64,000 nucleotides of DNA. Source: Panicum virgatum. Taxonomy: Eukaryota > Streptophyta > Magnoliopsida > Poales > Poaceae. Below are positions 47,657 through 58,719 of the stretch, in pieces (position 1 is the stretch's first letter; each line of letters begins with the position of its first letter). Where the stretch lies: assembly GCF_016808335.1 (NCBI RefSeq), contig NC_053138.1, positions 11,835,900 through 11,899,899 on the forward strand, written 5' to 3'. The notes under the pieces were generated by a model, which did not search any database, had not been told where the DNA came from, and saw nothing but the letters and a program-made list of their open reading frames with translations. Both the position numbers and the translations under genes were made by a program.

Positions 47657-47853
47657 CATCTCTTTTTATTTACATATCGTATTAGGTTTGTCCTAAGTCA
47701 AATTTAGCAAACGTTGACCAAGCTTATAAAAAATATCTTCAATACCAAATTTGTTTTATTGGATCCACAATGATGAAGTATATGTTGATCAAAGTTAATC
47801 AGGTTTAACTTTGGACAAAAGCTAATACAACAGGTAAATAAAAACGGAGGGAG
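47657..47853. mobile_element. Stowaway-like MITE, about 197 bp
   Basis: The right end reverse-complemented is CTCCCTCCGTTTTTATTTAC. The left end, CATCTCTTTTTATTTACATA, is a diverged match, and both continue with GTATTAG. TA flanks both sides. Confidence 0.65.
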
Positions 47854-47855
47854 TA

Positions 47856-48543
47856 TATACTTATTCTTGTACGATCCCGACACGTTTGGTAACTTAAAAA
47901 TATGCAGACATATCTCTCTATTCTTTCTAAGTCCAACCAAAATTCTACAGTCATGCGACTCCCCTTGATAAATGGAAACATATGGCCAATGTATGTTTTA
48001 AAACTTTTAACATGAAATCAATAAGCTTGAACTCGTAACCACTCAATAAAAATCGTCATAAATAATTATATACTCTCACAGATACTCCAAGAGACTCTCT
48101 ATATCCATTCCATTGTTAGGAATAGAGATTTTGATGGCCCTCCAAGAGCTTCACTAAGTGGTTATCCAAATATACTCATCATCTATTTTGGATTTCTCGC
48201 TAGCCAAAGACAGATAGCGAAAATGGCTCTCTATTTTTTTTGACTAGCGAAAATGGCTCTCTAGAGTGTAAACAAGATATAAAAAAGCTGTTGGAAAGTG
48301 AAAATATATAGAAATATGTAGATGACTCTTCAAATGATGATTTAGAGAGCGAAATAAAAAAAAAACTCTTGAAGATGCTCTAAGCATAAAGTCTAAGAAA
48401 GCATCCAAACATGACAGTGAAGATCTTCACTATGGCTGTCTTTAACATTAAAGGAGGTGCGACGGGAAGCCCTCTACTATGTCCATTAGAGAACAAAATA
48501 TGGGAGGTACGAATTTTTAACATATTAGGAGAGCATAATTATA
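47856..48543. other. intergenic, AT-rich
   Basis: No gene. AGCGAAAATGGCTCTCTA occurs twice, about 36 bases apart, near 48208 and 48244. Confidence 0.35.
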
Positions 48544-48545
48544 TA

Positions 48546-48779
48546 CTCCCTCAATTTCAAAAATATAATTCATTTGACTTTTTAACTCCAAGTTTGACCT
48601 TTTGTTTTATTTAAAAATTTGTACAAACATAGTCAAATTTAAATCATTCTTGAATTTTTTTTATAAATAAAGCAAATTACAATAAAAGAACCGATATTTT
48701 GCACAAAATTTTGAATAATACGAGTGGTCAAATTTGAAGTCTTAAAAGTCAAACGAATTATAATTTGGAATGGAAGGAG
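48546..48779. mobile_element. Stowaway MITE, 234 bp
   Basis: The left end is CTCCCTCAATTTCAAAAATA; the right end reverse-complemented is CTCCTTCCATTCCAAATTAT. TA target duplications lie at 48544-48545 and 48780-48781. The interior has GTTTGACCTTTTG typical of the grass family. Confidence 0.85.
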
Positions 48780-49203
48780 TAAGTATTATCGTGGGTGCTT
48801 TTAAATTAGCAAAATGTCCATTCCACGGTGCATTATAGCATCAATAAACGCCTCTATTGAGCTCCTGGTTAATTGTGACAGTAATTATTTCTAGAGTAAA
48901 TATATTATTGAAAAAGGATCTGTTACTTGGGGCGGTTTTTTGTTAACGCCCAGTATACGTCATCTGAAAAATACGAGCGGTGTCGTGTTCCTTCCTACCT
49001 CCGCAGGCGCAGCTGGTGCGTGCCGATGCCGACCGACTTTCCTCTCCCGCCGCCACGTAGGCCCCACCCCTCTCTCCCGACGCCCCCCTCTCGTCGCCCT
49101 CTCCACCAGACCAGCTCAACGCCGCGCACGGCCGCACCTCGACGGTCCCTGAGCTAGGGTTTCCTCCGCCGCCACCTCCCAGTTACGCGGGCGGCCCGTA
49201 GCC

Positions 49204-52200
49204 ATGGCGATGGCGCAGGCGGGCATGGGCCTCACGAAGGTCGTGGTCCTCGTCGGCGCCGGCGTCGCCGGCTCCGTCGTCCTCCGCAACGGCCGCCTCG
49301 CCGAGATTCTCGGCGAGCTCCAGGTGCGTCGCGTCTTCCGGACGCGGGTCGCGCTCGGACGCGGCCTGTGATCCCTCCGGTCCTGATCCGGGGAGAGGGG
49401 CGACCCGGATGCTCTGGTTCTGATGATTTGTGACGTGTGGGTTCGCAGGAGATACTTGACAAGGGAAGCAAGGGGAAGGGCGGAGGTGCTGGAGACGCGG
49501 ATGCCGAACTCAACGAGGCGCTCACCTCGCAGGTGCGTGTGATCTCCCTGCACTTCAAACAACTTGCTAGTATGTTGGATGTGGTTGTGCACTTGTGCGG
49601 ATACGTGAGTGCCTGCTTCTGCCTCTCAGATTCAGCAGGACATCTTGTAATGTTCCCGCAATCCCGTTATTTCAATGCACCGGCTTCTCTATCAGTGGTC
49701 AACTCAAAACTAAAAATGCATCACGCATTCAGTACTGTATCCGGTTTGATGTTATTGTCATGTTAATTGGGAGATATCTGTGTTCCAATTGTCTGAGGTA
49801 AATATTATCCCGAGTAGTTTCTTTTCTTTTTTTTTCTTTTTAATAAAGAACAGAAATATTAGGGAGAACAATTATGCTAGATCCTAGGCTGACCACACAC
49901 TATGCTGGCTGAGACTCTTTTTTTGTTATTCTGGTGTCTACTTTTCCTTTGGTGAAGTTCGGTTGAGGATTTTGATCATCAAATATTTGCCAAGTTTACT
50001 GTGCTCTGTATCGTCTAGTCTCTAGGATAGATCCCCAGTTCTCGGTGCCAGTCCACCACTGTGCTTGTGTACTTCTGTTATAATATTGTTCTTTTGCATG
50101 CACATGCTTATATTGAACGTTACCATTATTGTAGAAACACATCCTTCTATCTGCACTCATCATACATGCTTGTCTCAAACAACTACCATGACCATGGAAA
50201 CAAATCTTTTTATCTGCACTCACCATACTATGCTGCTATAAAATTTGGATCATTGCTCCCATGGTTTTTTTCTTTTGTGAATTCTCTCACGCCACCTTTA
50301 TTTTTCTCAAGGGAGGGGTGGTGGGGGGGGGGGGGTTCTGAATTAGGCTTTTTTTATGGAGGTATATTAGAGTAATCTCAGTTCAGAAAATAACATTTGA
50401 AAGGTTAATATTTGATCTAAATTTCCTTATAGGTTGAAGTTAGTTAAGATGATGATTCTGCTATTACTATTGTTGTTTTTCTTTTTGTGATGCAATGCAA
50501 CATGTTGGTATTGGCACAATTGGATTTAAGAATCCTTAGATCACTATGAAGTAGTGGTATAATCTGCACCAAGTAGGGCTCTAAGGGGAAATGAGTTTAG
50601 GGAGGAATTAGACTGCAGACCGGGTTGATGTCTCTATTCAGGGATGGAGCCAATGGCGGGCTAGGGGTAGCCCTGGGCCCCCTTATATGTTGTATCTGAT
50701 CAATTCCTTTAATTGGTACTAATAAAAATTCATAGAGATTAGCAAGAGTCCCTGTCATGATGTGGTTATAATCAGCACTATATGTGGTTTCAGTGTTCTG
50801 CGCGTGATATTTAATTGTTTGAATAACTACATGATTAATTGTCATTGTTAAATACGTAAATTGTTTATGTTTAATGGTCATCTTCATTCAGATTTCTCAT
50901 GTCAAATACAAACTCCAACATTGTAGGTGCGTCGCCTAGCAATGGAGGTCCGACAACTTGCTTCTTCACGCCCGATAACTGTTCTTAATGGAGGTTCTGG
51001 AGCATCAGGTTTGTCTTGCTTGATTTGAACTTAAAAATGGGAGTCAAACTGATTAAATTGCCTGAGTTTTAAGTTTTGACTAAGGATAGCTGGATGCTAT
51101 AAGTTTGTCTTCAGGACATTAGCGTATATCCTTGGTGATGTAGCATGTATGTAATACCAATGATCTTAATCTCTTTGCAGGAGTATCAGGTCTGATAGTA
51201 CCCGCAGCAACTGTAGGGGCACTGGGTTATGGTTATATGTGGTGGAAGGTATGTATCCTGCCTTGGTGATGAGTTTTTTATGTTTTCTTGGATACTAGCA
51301 ACTTGTTGACAGTATATGTTAATTTTCCTGGATCTGTCTGTTTTCTCCCATTTCTGTTTCATCATTTCTTGTCGTAAACTTAATATAATTGAAGTGTGGT
51401 TCATTTTCCTTCTATTCTGAAAAGCAGATATGATTAACTGTACCTTTTTATATCTATCTGTTGGGGCATTAAATTGTCTTCTTGAATTCCTCCTCTATCA
51501 TCTATATTTTTTCTCGAACGCGCAGGAGAACTGCGCATCATTATATTAAGAAGAAAATATCATCTATATTCACAAGCATATTAAATTCCTTATTACTCAT
51601 TTTGTAGTGTTCTTGTCCAGGGCATCTCATTCTCAGATCTAATGTATGTCACCAAGCGCAACATGGCAAATGCTGTTTCAAGTATGACTAAACATTTGGA
51701 GCAAGTGCAAAGCTCCCTTGCTGTAAGTACTTATAGTTCTTCTTAGTTGCTTATCACAGAAACTGTGCCTTTTTCTTCTTTCTAAAAATGAAATATTGAT
51801 TTAAGCTAAATTTTGAGTTCACTATGACTGCTAATTTGTCCTTCTCTAGTATGGTACTACTGTAGTAAGATCTTAATTTAGTACACTCTAAATGTACCCT
51901 GGCTACGGTCTTTTTGTCTTGCACATACACCAGAAACTGCTAGGTGTTTGAATTGATATTGGATCAAATTGGTTCTTGATCTTTCCTCCCAAGTCGTTGG
52001 TTATGTATTTCTACCAAATGGTCTGAGTGTCGTTGTTGTCACCTTTTGCTAGTTTGTTGTACAAGAACCTGTGTGTTCTCAAATAATTAAACCTTGTTCT
52101 TGTTTGTGCAGGCTGCTAAAAGGCATTTGACTCAGCGCATTGAAAAGTTGGATGATAAATTGGATCAGCAAAAAGCTCTATCTGGACAAATAAGAGATGA

Positions 52201-55200
52201 TGTACTTTTGCTTTATTATCACACCTTTTTACTCTTTCAGTATTTTGGGTTTGTTTGCACATGGGTTTGCTTTTCATCCTATCTTAATGATACCGTGTCT
52301 GTATGAGCTATCAATGTGCCTGAACCTTGAACTTATTTCTTTCGGGTTTCATCTCTAGCCTACCCCAACATGCTTGGGAAAAAAAGGCTATGTTGTTGTT
52401 GTAATTGGATATCATTATGTTCTAAACTTCATTATACTATCATCCATTGAAAAGTGCTAAGAGATTTCATTGGTCATATGGTTTTGAACATTTATTTCCA
52501 CTATTCAGGTTACTGATGCACGACTGAAGCTTGAAACTATCGGTTCAGAAATTAAGAACATCAAAGAATTGGTCTGGGGTCTGGTAAGTGTGTACCTGAT
52601 TTGAAGGTCACGAAATTTAGTTCTTGCTGCCAAGTTGTTTACATAATTTCTTTATAATTCTACAGGATGGGAAAATTGATTCAATGGAAGCCAAACAGGT
52701 GGGCCTTCGCTTACAAAAGCCTATGTTGCTATTTCAGTTATTCAGTTGTTTTTTCTTTTAAAATAGCAAAGTAAAAAATAGAAGTTTGAAGGTAGGAAGT
52801 TTGATGGTCCATTTTAGCATGTGTAATGTATTACATGCACTCTATCCATGATTTTTTTTTTGGAGTTTCCAAAGGTTCATAATGCATGCTTTTCATAAGT
52901 CATAACAGTGGGTCTGTTGCCTACAAGGGCACCAGATGCATGCACATCCAGTTAATAAATATTTCCTTGTACCAGTCTTTCTTATATTGACTGAGGTACT
53001 CTTTATCAACAGGACTTTTCATGTGCTGGTGTGATGTACCTCTGCCAATTCATAGAGCAAAATGGTGGAAAGCTGCCGGAACGCCTGGTATGATCATTTC
53101 CACTCTGTTACTCAGATACTTGGACACAAATACGCAATACGATGACGTGCCATTTCCCCAAAAACACTGATAGGAGGATACACATATATATATAGTAAAT
53201 AATAAAAATATGGAAATAAATTTGCTACCTAATTCAATGCTCATTTGATATAAAAGGAAAGAAAGAGAGGCAAGGTGGTGATTCTAGGGGCGAGATCAAT
53301 GACTGGCAGCAAGGGCTAGCAAGGAGGTGGTCTCTACTTTTGTGAGGAATGATAAGGAGCAGCCTGGACTATATGCTCATGCATATAGAGTTTTTATGAG
53401 CATAGTTGGTGATTAGGTTTGGACTTTGGAGCTATTAGAGCATCTCCAACAGAGTATCTAAAACTAACTAGCTAAAATTCTAATTTAGCTATTATGTAAA
53501 ATAAAATAGATAGCAAAAAGGTGATCAAATCCAACAGGTTTTTTAAACAGCCTCTTCAAACTGAACTCCTGTCCAAACCTCACGCACAGGCCCGGACAAA
53601 ATCGGCCGTCCGCCGGTTTGACCGGCCGATTCCTCGTCGGCGGCGAGGTTCCGGCGATGGCGAAGAGGCCGGCGAGCATTCTCGAGGTGAGGGGAACCCA
53701 TTCCTCACCTAAGCTCGCGCGGATGGGTGATTGGAGGCGGCGTGCGGCGGCGGACAGCGATGTCCGGCGCCGGCGGCGGCGCGGCGGCTCACTGGAAGAG
53801 ACGAGGAGGCGATTGGGCGGCTGGGGAGGTAGGGTGAGTGGAGGAGGTCGTGCGGGCGGCGATGAATTGGGCCCAGGCGAGCTGGTGCGGCGGAGCCTGT
53901 CAGCGGAGGCAAGCTCAGCTCGAGCAGCGCGAGGAAGAGGATGAGCACGGAGAGCACGCGGTGGAGTCCGGCGAGGAGGAGGCGCCCCTGGCGGCATCCG
54001 TGCTGCGGAAGAGGTCCAGCGAGCCTGTGGGCATGGATAGGAGCAGAGCCAGATGCCGATGGTCGCATGGCGGCACATGGAGCACCGTCGGCTGCTCGGC
54101 CGAGTGCCGCCGTCTGCGTGCGGGCGAGCTCCACGGGTCGTGAGGGGGAGCGCCGCCGGCTGCGAGGGTGAGCTCCACTGGTTGTGGGGTACGCCGCCGG
54201 CTGCAAGGGTGAGCTCCGGGTGCAGGGGGTGCGCCGCCGGCCACGGCCTCCAGCTCCCCGCGGGATGGCGCTCGACGGCGAGGGCGGGCGGGTGGCGATG
54301 GCACGCGACGGTGTGGCGGCCTGGGACGGCGGGGGTGGCGTGGGGGACTCGGCGAAGGGTGGGGACCACAGCAATCGGGAGGATGCCGACCCGATTGGCT
54401 TCGGCATTTTTGCCTCCCGGGAAGCACGATATGCAGATGCGGATAGATAATTGGATTGGTTGGCTAAGCTGTTGGATGTCCATTTTTCTCGTTTTTCCAT
54501 TTTTTTTAGCTAATCCATGAGAATAGAAAAGCTGTTGGAGTTGCTCTTAGGGAAGAGTTATAGAGGTATAAAAAAAGTATTGGAACTACTTTCATCTATT
54601 TAAACCATGGAAAATTTGGATACTTGTCTGACAAGTATCCCAGTATAGGGTATCGGTGTCAGGCAAACACCAGAGGAGTATTTTTTATTTGATACGCGAG
54701 TGTTCCGAAGTATCTGAGCATCATAACTTTCTACTTGTGACCTGAGCTAATTGTAGTTCCTCTACTGCATTCCTACACTTGTGACCTGAGCGTGACTCTT
54801 TCTGTTTTATATCTACAGCATTGCAAACTTCCAGGTTGTTTCTTCATTTCACTTAACATGTTCTGTTAAATTGCTACAGGAGGGCCCAAAAGTGACCACG
54901 AAGCGCTTTGGAGGTCAAAAATTCTTACAGGTTAGTCACTACATATTTTAAGAGGCTGTAGGTCGTAGCATTTAGTTTGGTTTGCAAATGTTTTGAGTAC
55001 CAACACAGAAATTTGGTGGTGAAATATCTTTGGAATAGTTATGAAAATGCTAAAAGTTGGTTGTTATGAAAATGATCGAGTGAAATATCTTTATCATGGT
55101 GTCCCGCTTATCTTCACACTGATGAAAGTTAACAGCAAAGCATGCGGGTAGTTTGATGGGATCTGCACAGCCAAATATCTCTGATACTGATGCCTATTAA

Positions 55201-55474
55201 TTACCAGTCTGCTGCAATCGAATTAGCTTGCAAGTTGTTATAATGGATGCTAAATTACATTTCAGGGATTGCAACTGGCAATAGAATCAGGGAATTATGG
55301 CAAGGAAACCATTGATTCACTAATCAACGACTCTGATTCCTCTGATAAGATAAACAGGTTTGAAGATCCGAATCTCTTGCACAGAAATTATCTTGCCTTC
55401 AACCTGGTATATTTCAAACTAACTATTCTGGTGTGCACTTTTGCAGGTCGGGCTCCATCAAATCAGTCAGCTAA
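49204..55474 (+). CDS. DUF1664 family membrane/coiled-coil protein
   Basis: Twelve exons, all GT-AG and in phase: 49204-49323, 49449-49532, 50927-51008, 51181-51248, 51621-51722, 52112-52201, 52509-52583, 52666-52698, 53013-53087, 54880-54930, 55266-55357, 55447-55474; about 299 residues. It starts MAMAQAGMGLTKVVVLVGAG with a hydrophobic segment (VVVLVGAGVAGSVVL), then a central hydrophobic segment GLIVPAATVGALGYGYMWWK, then GISFSDLMYVTKRNMANAVS and a long coiled coil (KRHLTQRIEKLDDKLDQQKA ...). This layout matches the plant DUF1664 family, sometimes mis-annotated as bZIP. The molecular function is unknown; membrane or organelle location is inferred. Intron 9 is long because of an inserted transposon. 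Confidence 0.88.
53438..54546. mobile_element. PIF/Harbinger-like element with GC-rich cargo, in intron 9
   Basis: The left end is GAGCATCTCCAACAGAGTAT; the right end reverse-complemented is GAGCAACTCCAACAGCTTTT. TTA is duplicated at 53435-53437 and 54547-54549. The outer 100 bases on each side are AT-rich (TTAGCTAAAA motifs), while 53600-54410 is over-rich in GC and unlike the surroundings, suggesting captured host DNA. Long frames there are open on both strands but show no domain I recognise. Confidence 0.7.
54118..54242 (+). repeat. about 42-bp tandem repeat inside the intronic transposon
   Basis: Three degenerate units contain GAGCTCC followed, some 20-30 bases later, by CGCCGCCGG. The spacing is about 40-45 bases. 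Confidence 0.6.
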
Positions 55475-57569
55475 TTACTCCCCAGTTGACACCAAGGGTA
55501 AAACATCTATCAAGTTTTCATGCCCCTCGGACTTATTGTAAAGGGTATTCATTACAAGTAAACATGTAAAGAGCTGCAGCCTTTTCTAAAGTTTATTTGC
55601 TTGCAGGAAGTGCTGTTTGTTTAATCTGTAAGCTTTGTGCAAATGCTGGTAGTTGCTTCCTAGGAAATTAGGCCATGCTTAAATTTTGTGGCTTCACATT
55701 GTGATATGAGAATTTGAGGCAGCACTTTGCCGTAAATAAATGGACTACACTCTGGCTGGCTTGTGGTTAGACTTGTAATTTTGAAATTTGATGTGTCCGC
55801 TAATTCGCCTGGACCTGTGTTTTCGTGTTGTTATGCATTTCTGTCCTTGTATATAGGGGGTGCCGCAAAATCAGTTTACGAGGTGCTATCATAGACTTCT
55901 GTACAGTTAATTTTCCGTTTTAGAGCCCCTGTATAGACACTAAGCAGTCTCCTGGGCTTGCCTTCTGTAAACTTCTGTTTTATCAATAGAAATGGTGCAG
56001 TCTATGCCCGTTTCTACCCACAAAAAAAATAGTAAATTGCATTCACCATATAACAAGCCGTATCATTTTGGTTCATTAAGTTGCGAAATATGTAAATGGA
56101 CACATGAACTTGTTAAATATGTGCATGTATGGTCACATAATACACTACAAGCATATTATGCCACATTTTGAATATATATCAGATTATTTTGTTTTACATT
56201 TAGTAACATTTAGTACACAATGTTTCTGTCCAAACTAAAATTTTGTATAGGATTTAACTGCTTTGAAAAAATTGCATCCATCCCTATTGGCTAGAATTTT
56301 TTTCCATCCCTATTGGCTAGAGTTTAAACAAAATGGTTGACGGTAGCTAGCTATTTTATTCTCCAACTGACATCTCGTCGTTTTTTTTCCAGGTCGGCAA
56401 TAGGTTAATTCTATTTTTATCTTTGCCAAAGCCTTCTATTAGGCTAAACTACCTACAGCCATTAGTCCAAAATAATACTGAATATGAGTCCCGTCGGACA
56501 CGTGCAAAAATTCCCTCGGCAAAAATTGCAAATCGAGTGGTGCAACACACATCATATCCTGTGTTGTATGTTTAGCCCATTATATCACCTAGATATAGTC
56601 CACGTGACCTCCCACCTTGGTAAAATATACCACACATTTAACAACATTATTTAGGGACAGATCCAACGATGGGTCGGGAGGGGGTGTAGGTTGGGGTGGT
56701 AAAGGACCCAACATTTTGAATTAAAAAATTTAAGAGTTTTATTGGACTGTGAAGAGGCCATTAGGGCCATGGCCCGTTACCACTCCTAGGTGTAGGCGGC
56801 TCCATAGGATCCTCTCCCCCATCTGAGGAATGAAGGAGGGAAGGGAGGCTAGGATGAGGAATAAGAACAAGAGAGCCCCTCTGGGGTTCAATCCTGCCTC
56901 TGCCACTGATTTCATGCATCTATTTGCATGGTTTGCAATAAGGATGCAGGTAGGCGCAGGTGGGTCTACCAGCTTGCTAGGCACGTCATACAAAAATGTA
57001 TGAGCATAAAAATGTATGAGCATAAAAATGTATGAGCATGTCACTATAGGTGATCGTGTTTTGGAAGTGGGCTCAAGTGGGATCAACCTGAAAAGCCTGC
57101 TGGGCTAAAGCAGGAAGCCCGCGACCACCCGCAGTATACCTGGAGGCCTGCGAGAGCGCCTCCGTCGAGGGAAGCTCGAAGAGTCGAGGGGATCTGTGGG
57201 AGCGCCGCCGTCGCCTCGGTGTCCTCCGCCTCGTCCTCGCTATCGTCACCTCGGTGTCCTCCGCCGCCTCGTCCTTGCCGCCGTCACGACCTGCCTCCTC
57301 CTCTTCCCCGGTCAACGCATTCATGAAGCCGTCTTCAACGACGCCAAGCCTCTCCTTCTCGCCGCCGCCGCCCTCCTGCTCGTCGGTGCATCCAAAAAGC
57401 CGTCTCCAATGAACACCGGACTTCTCGATCCCGACGTGCTCCACAAGAAGCCGCATCGAGGGTCGTCCCGACACTGCTCTCAAGGTATGCGAGTTCTCGA
57501 TCCCCTTCTAATTCGACGTTGCTCTGAGTACTGGTTTTCTCATTTCAGCTTACAATAGGAATAGGAACG
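55475..57569. other. intergenic, 3' flank of DUF1664 gene
   Basis: 55475-56020 is likely 3' UTR and terminator region. 56640-56910 holds GGGACAGATCC and, about 250 bases on, CCTGCCTCTGCCACTG, resembling imperfect hAT ends, but I found no target duplication. 57150-57560 is GC-rich and may be the leader of the BED gene. Confidence 0.35.
56989..57040 (+). repeat. 17-bp tandem repeat, three copies
   Basis: AAAAATGTATGAGCAT is repeated three times head to tail with a spacer A. Confidence 0.85.
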
Positions 57570-58356
57570 ATGCCCTCACCATTTCAACTAGAAGATGTTG
57601 GGGGCTCCTCGGACAGCCCACCATCTATTAACAAGAATCAACAAGAAACTCCCAGAAGCTCTCCCCCGAAGAAGCCCCCAAAAACAAGTAAAAATAGGCA
57701 ACCAACAGCAAAGAGGGCGAAACTTTCTGCTGCTGGAGATCAACAAGAATCTTCGAGAAGCTCTCCACTGAAGAGGCCCATAGAAACAAGTAAAAAGAAG
57801 CAGCTAGCAACAAAACGGTTCAAGCCTCCAATAGTGAAGAAGATGCTAAGTGTTAGGTCTCTCTTTGTGAGGAATTCACAGTTGAGATTTGTCGCGTTCC
57901 ATGTGGTGTTAGCACATAGTCCGAGAAGTTCTCCACCGTCTCCACCACTACTTCTAGAGAGGTCCCCATCCCCTTCTCCATTACTTGGTAATTACTGTTT
58001 ATGTGCTCATTTTTTCAATGTCATTGTATAGAGGCCCTGTAGTGTTTTTATCAGTTTAATGAGAATCAATATTTTTTTTATGCCAATGCTACTGGTTCCT
58101 CTTCCGTACAAAGTAAACTACGGAGGCTAAAATTAGAAATTAATATTTCTTTTACGCCAATGTTACAGGTTCCTCTTCCGTACAAAGTAAACTACGGAGG
58201 CTAAAATTAGAAATTTGGAGTGATATGGACCCTATCTATCATGGTCCGAAACTTATTCAATCCCGCTGCAAGCACTGCAATGAGGTATTTTCTATTGCAC
58301 GAAATTTAGAAAATAGTCACATCAGTAGGCAATGTGTTTGTGTGAACCAGGCTTAG
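57570..58356 (+). CDS. truncated BED zinc-finger protein derived from a hAT transposase
   Basis: Two exons, 57570-57987 and 58169-58356, with GT-AG and matching phase, encode about 201 residues. The N-terminal part is Ser/Pro/Lys-rich with nuclear-localisation-like clusters and an internal repeat of about 35 residues (QQETPRSSPPKKPPKTSKNR versus QQESSRSSPLKRPIETSKKK). Exon 2 reads KLEIWSDMDPIYHGPKLIQS then RCKHCNEVFS and HISRQC, a BED-type finger (W, CxxC, H...C) as in Ac/RICESLEEPER-like transposases. The frame stops directly after the finger; no RNase-H-like catalytic core or dimerisation domain follows. It may be a transposase relic or a small DNA-binding protein. A GT at 58285 gives an alternative donor after CNE. 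Confidence 0.6.
58068..58215 (+). repeat. 74-bp tandem duplication covering the BED exon acceptor
   Basis: Copies 58068-58141 and 58142-58215 share GGTTCCTCTTCCGTACAAAG and what follows. The first copy reads TACTG|GTTCC and lacks the acceptor AG; the second reads TACAG|GTTCC and can be spliced. Confidence 0.85.
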
Positions 58357-58719
58357 AGTGCATAACATGTTCAAGAGATTGTAATCATCGGTATTTTCAA
58401 TAAAATCATACAAGTTATTAGATTAAAGTGATGCAACCATACAAGTTGTTGTACTGTAGATGCAATTTACAAAAAAAAATTACGTGTCATTCCATCCAAG
58501 TGCCAATATAAGTCGAGAAGTGCCATTCGAGTGGCAATGCATTAGGAAGACGACGATAAGCAAACACAATCACCATTTAACAAACTAATACTAGGTCTCT
58601 ACTCTTGTGACACGTCGGACGTGCCACTCAAATCGTTCTGGCAAGTGGCAACAAGCCAAACCAGCAGTTGCAACTGACAGCTGCGCAGGGACCAGCAGGT
58701 CCCTTGTCAGCAAAAGTCA

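Noticed and set aside
53485..54483. 332-codon minus-strand frame in the DUF1664 intron
   Set aside because: It lies within the intronic transposon, is Pro/Arg/Ala-rich, and overlaps equally long frames in other phases; composition explains it.
56640..56910. Possible third hAT element
   Set aside because: Ends look vaguely hAT-like but I found no 8-bp duplication and the inverted match is weak.
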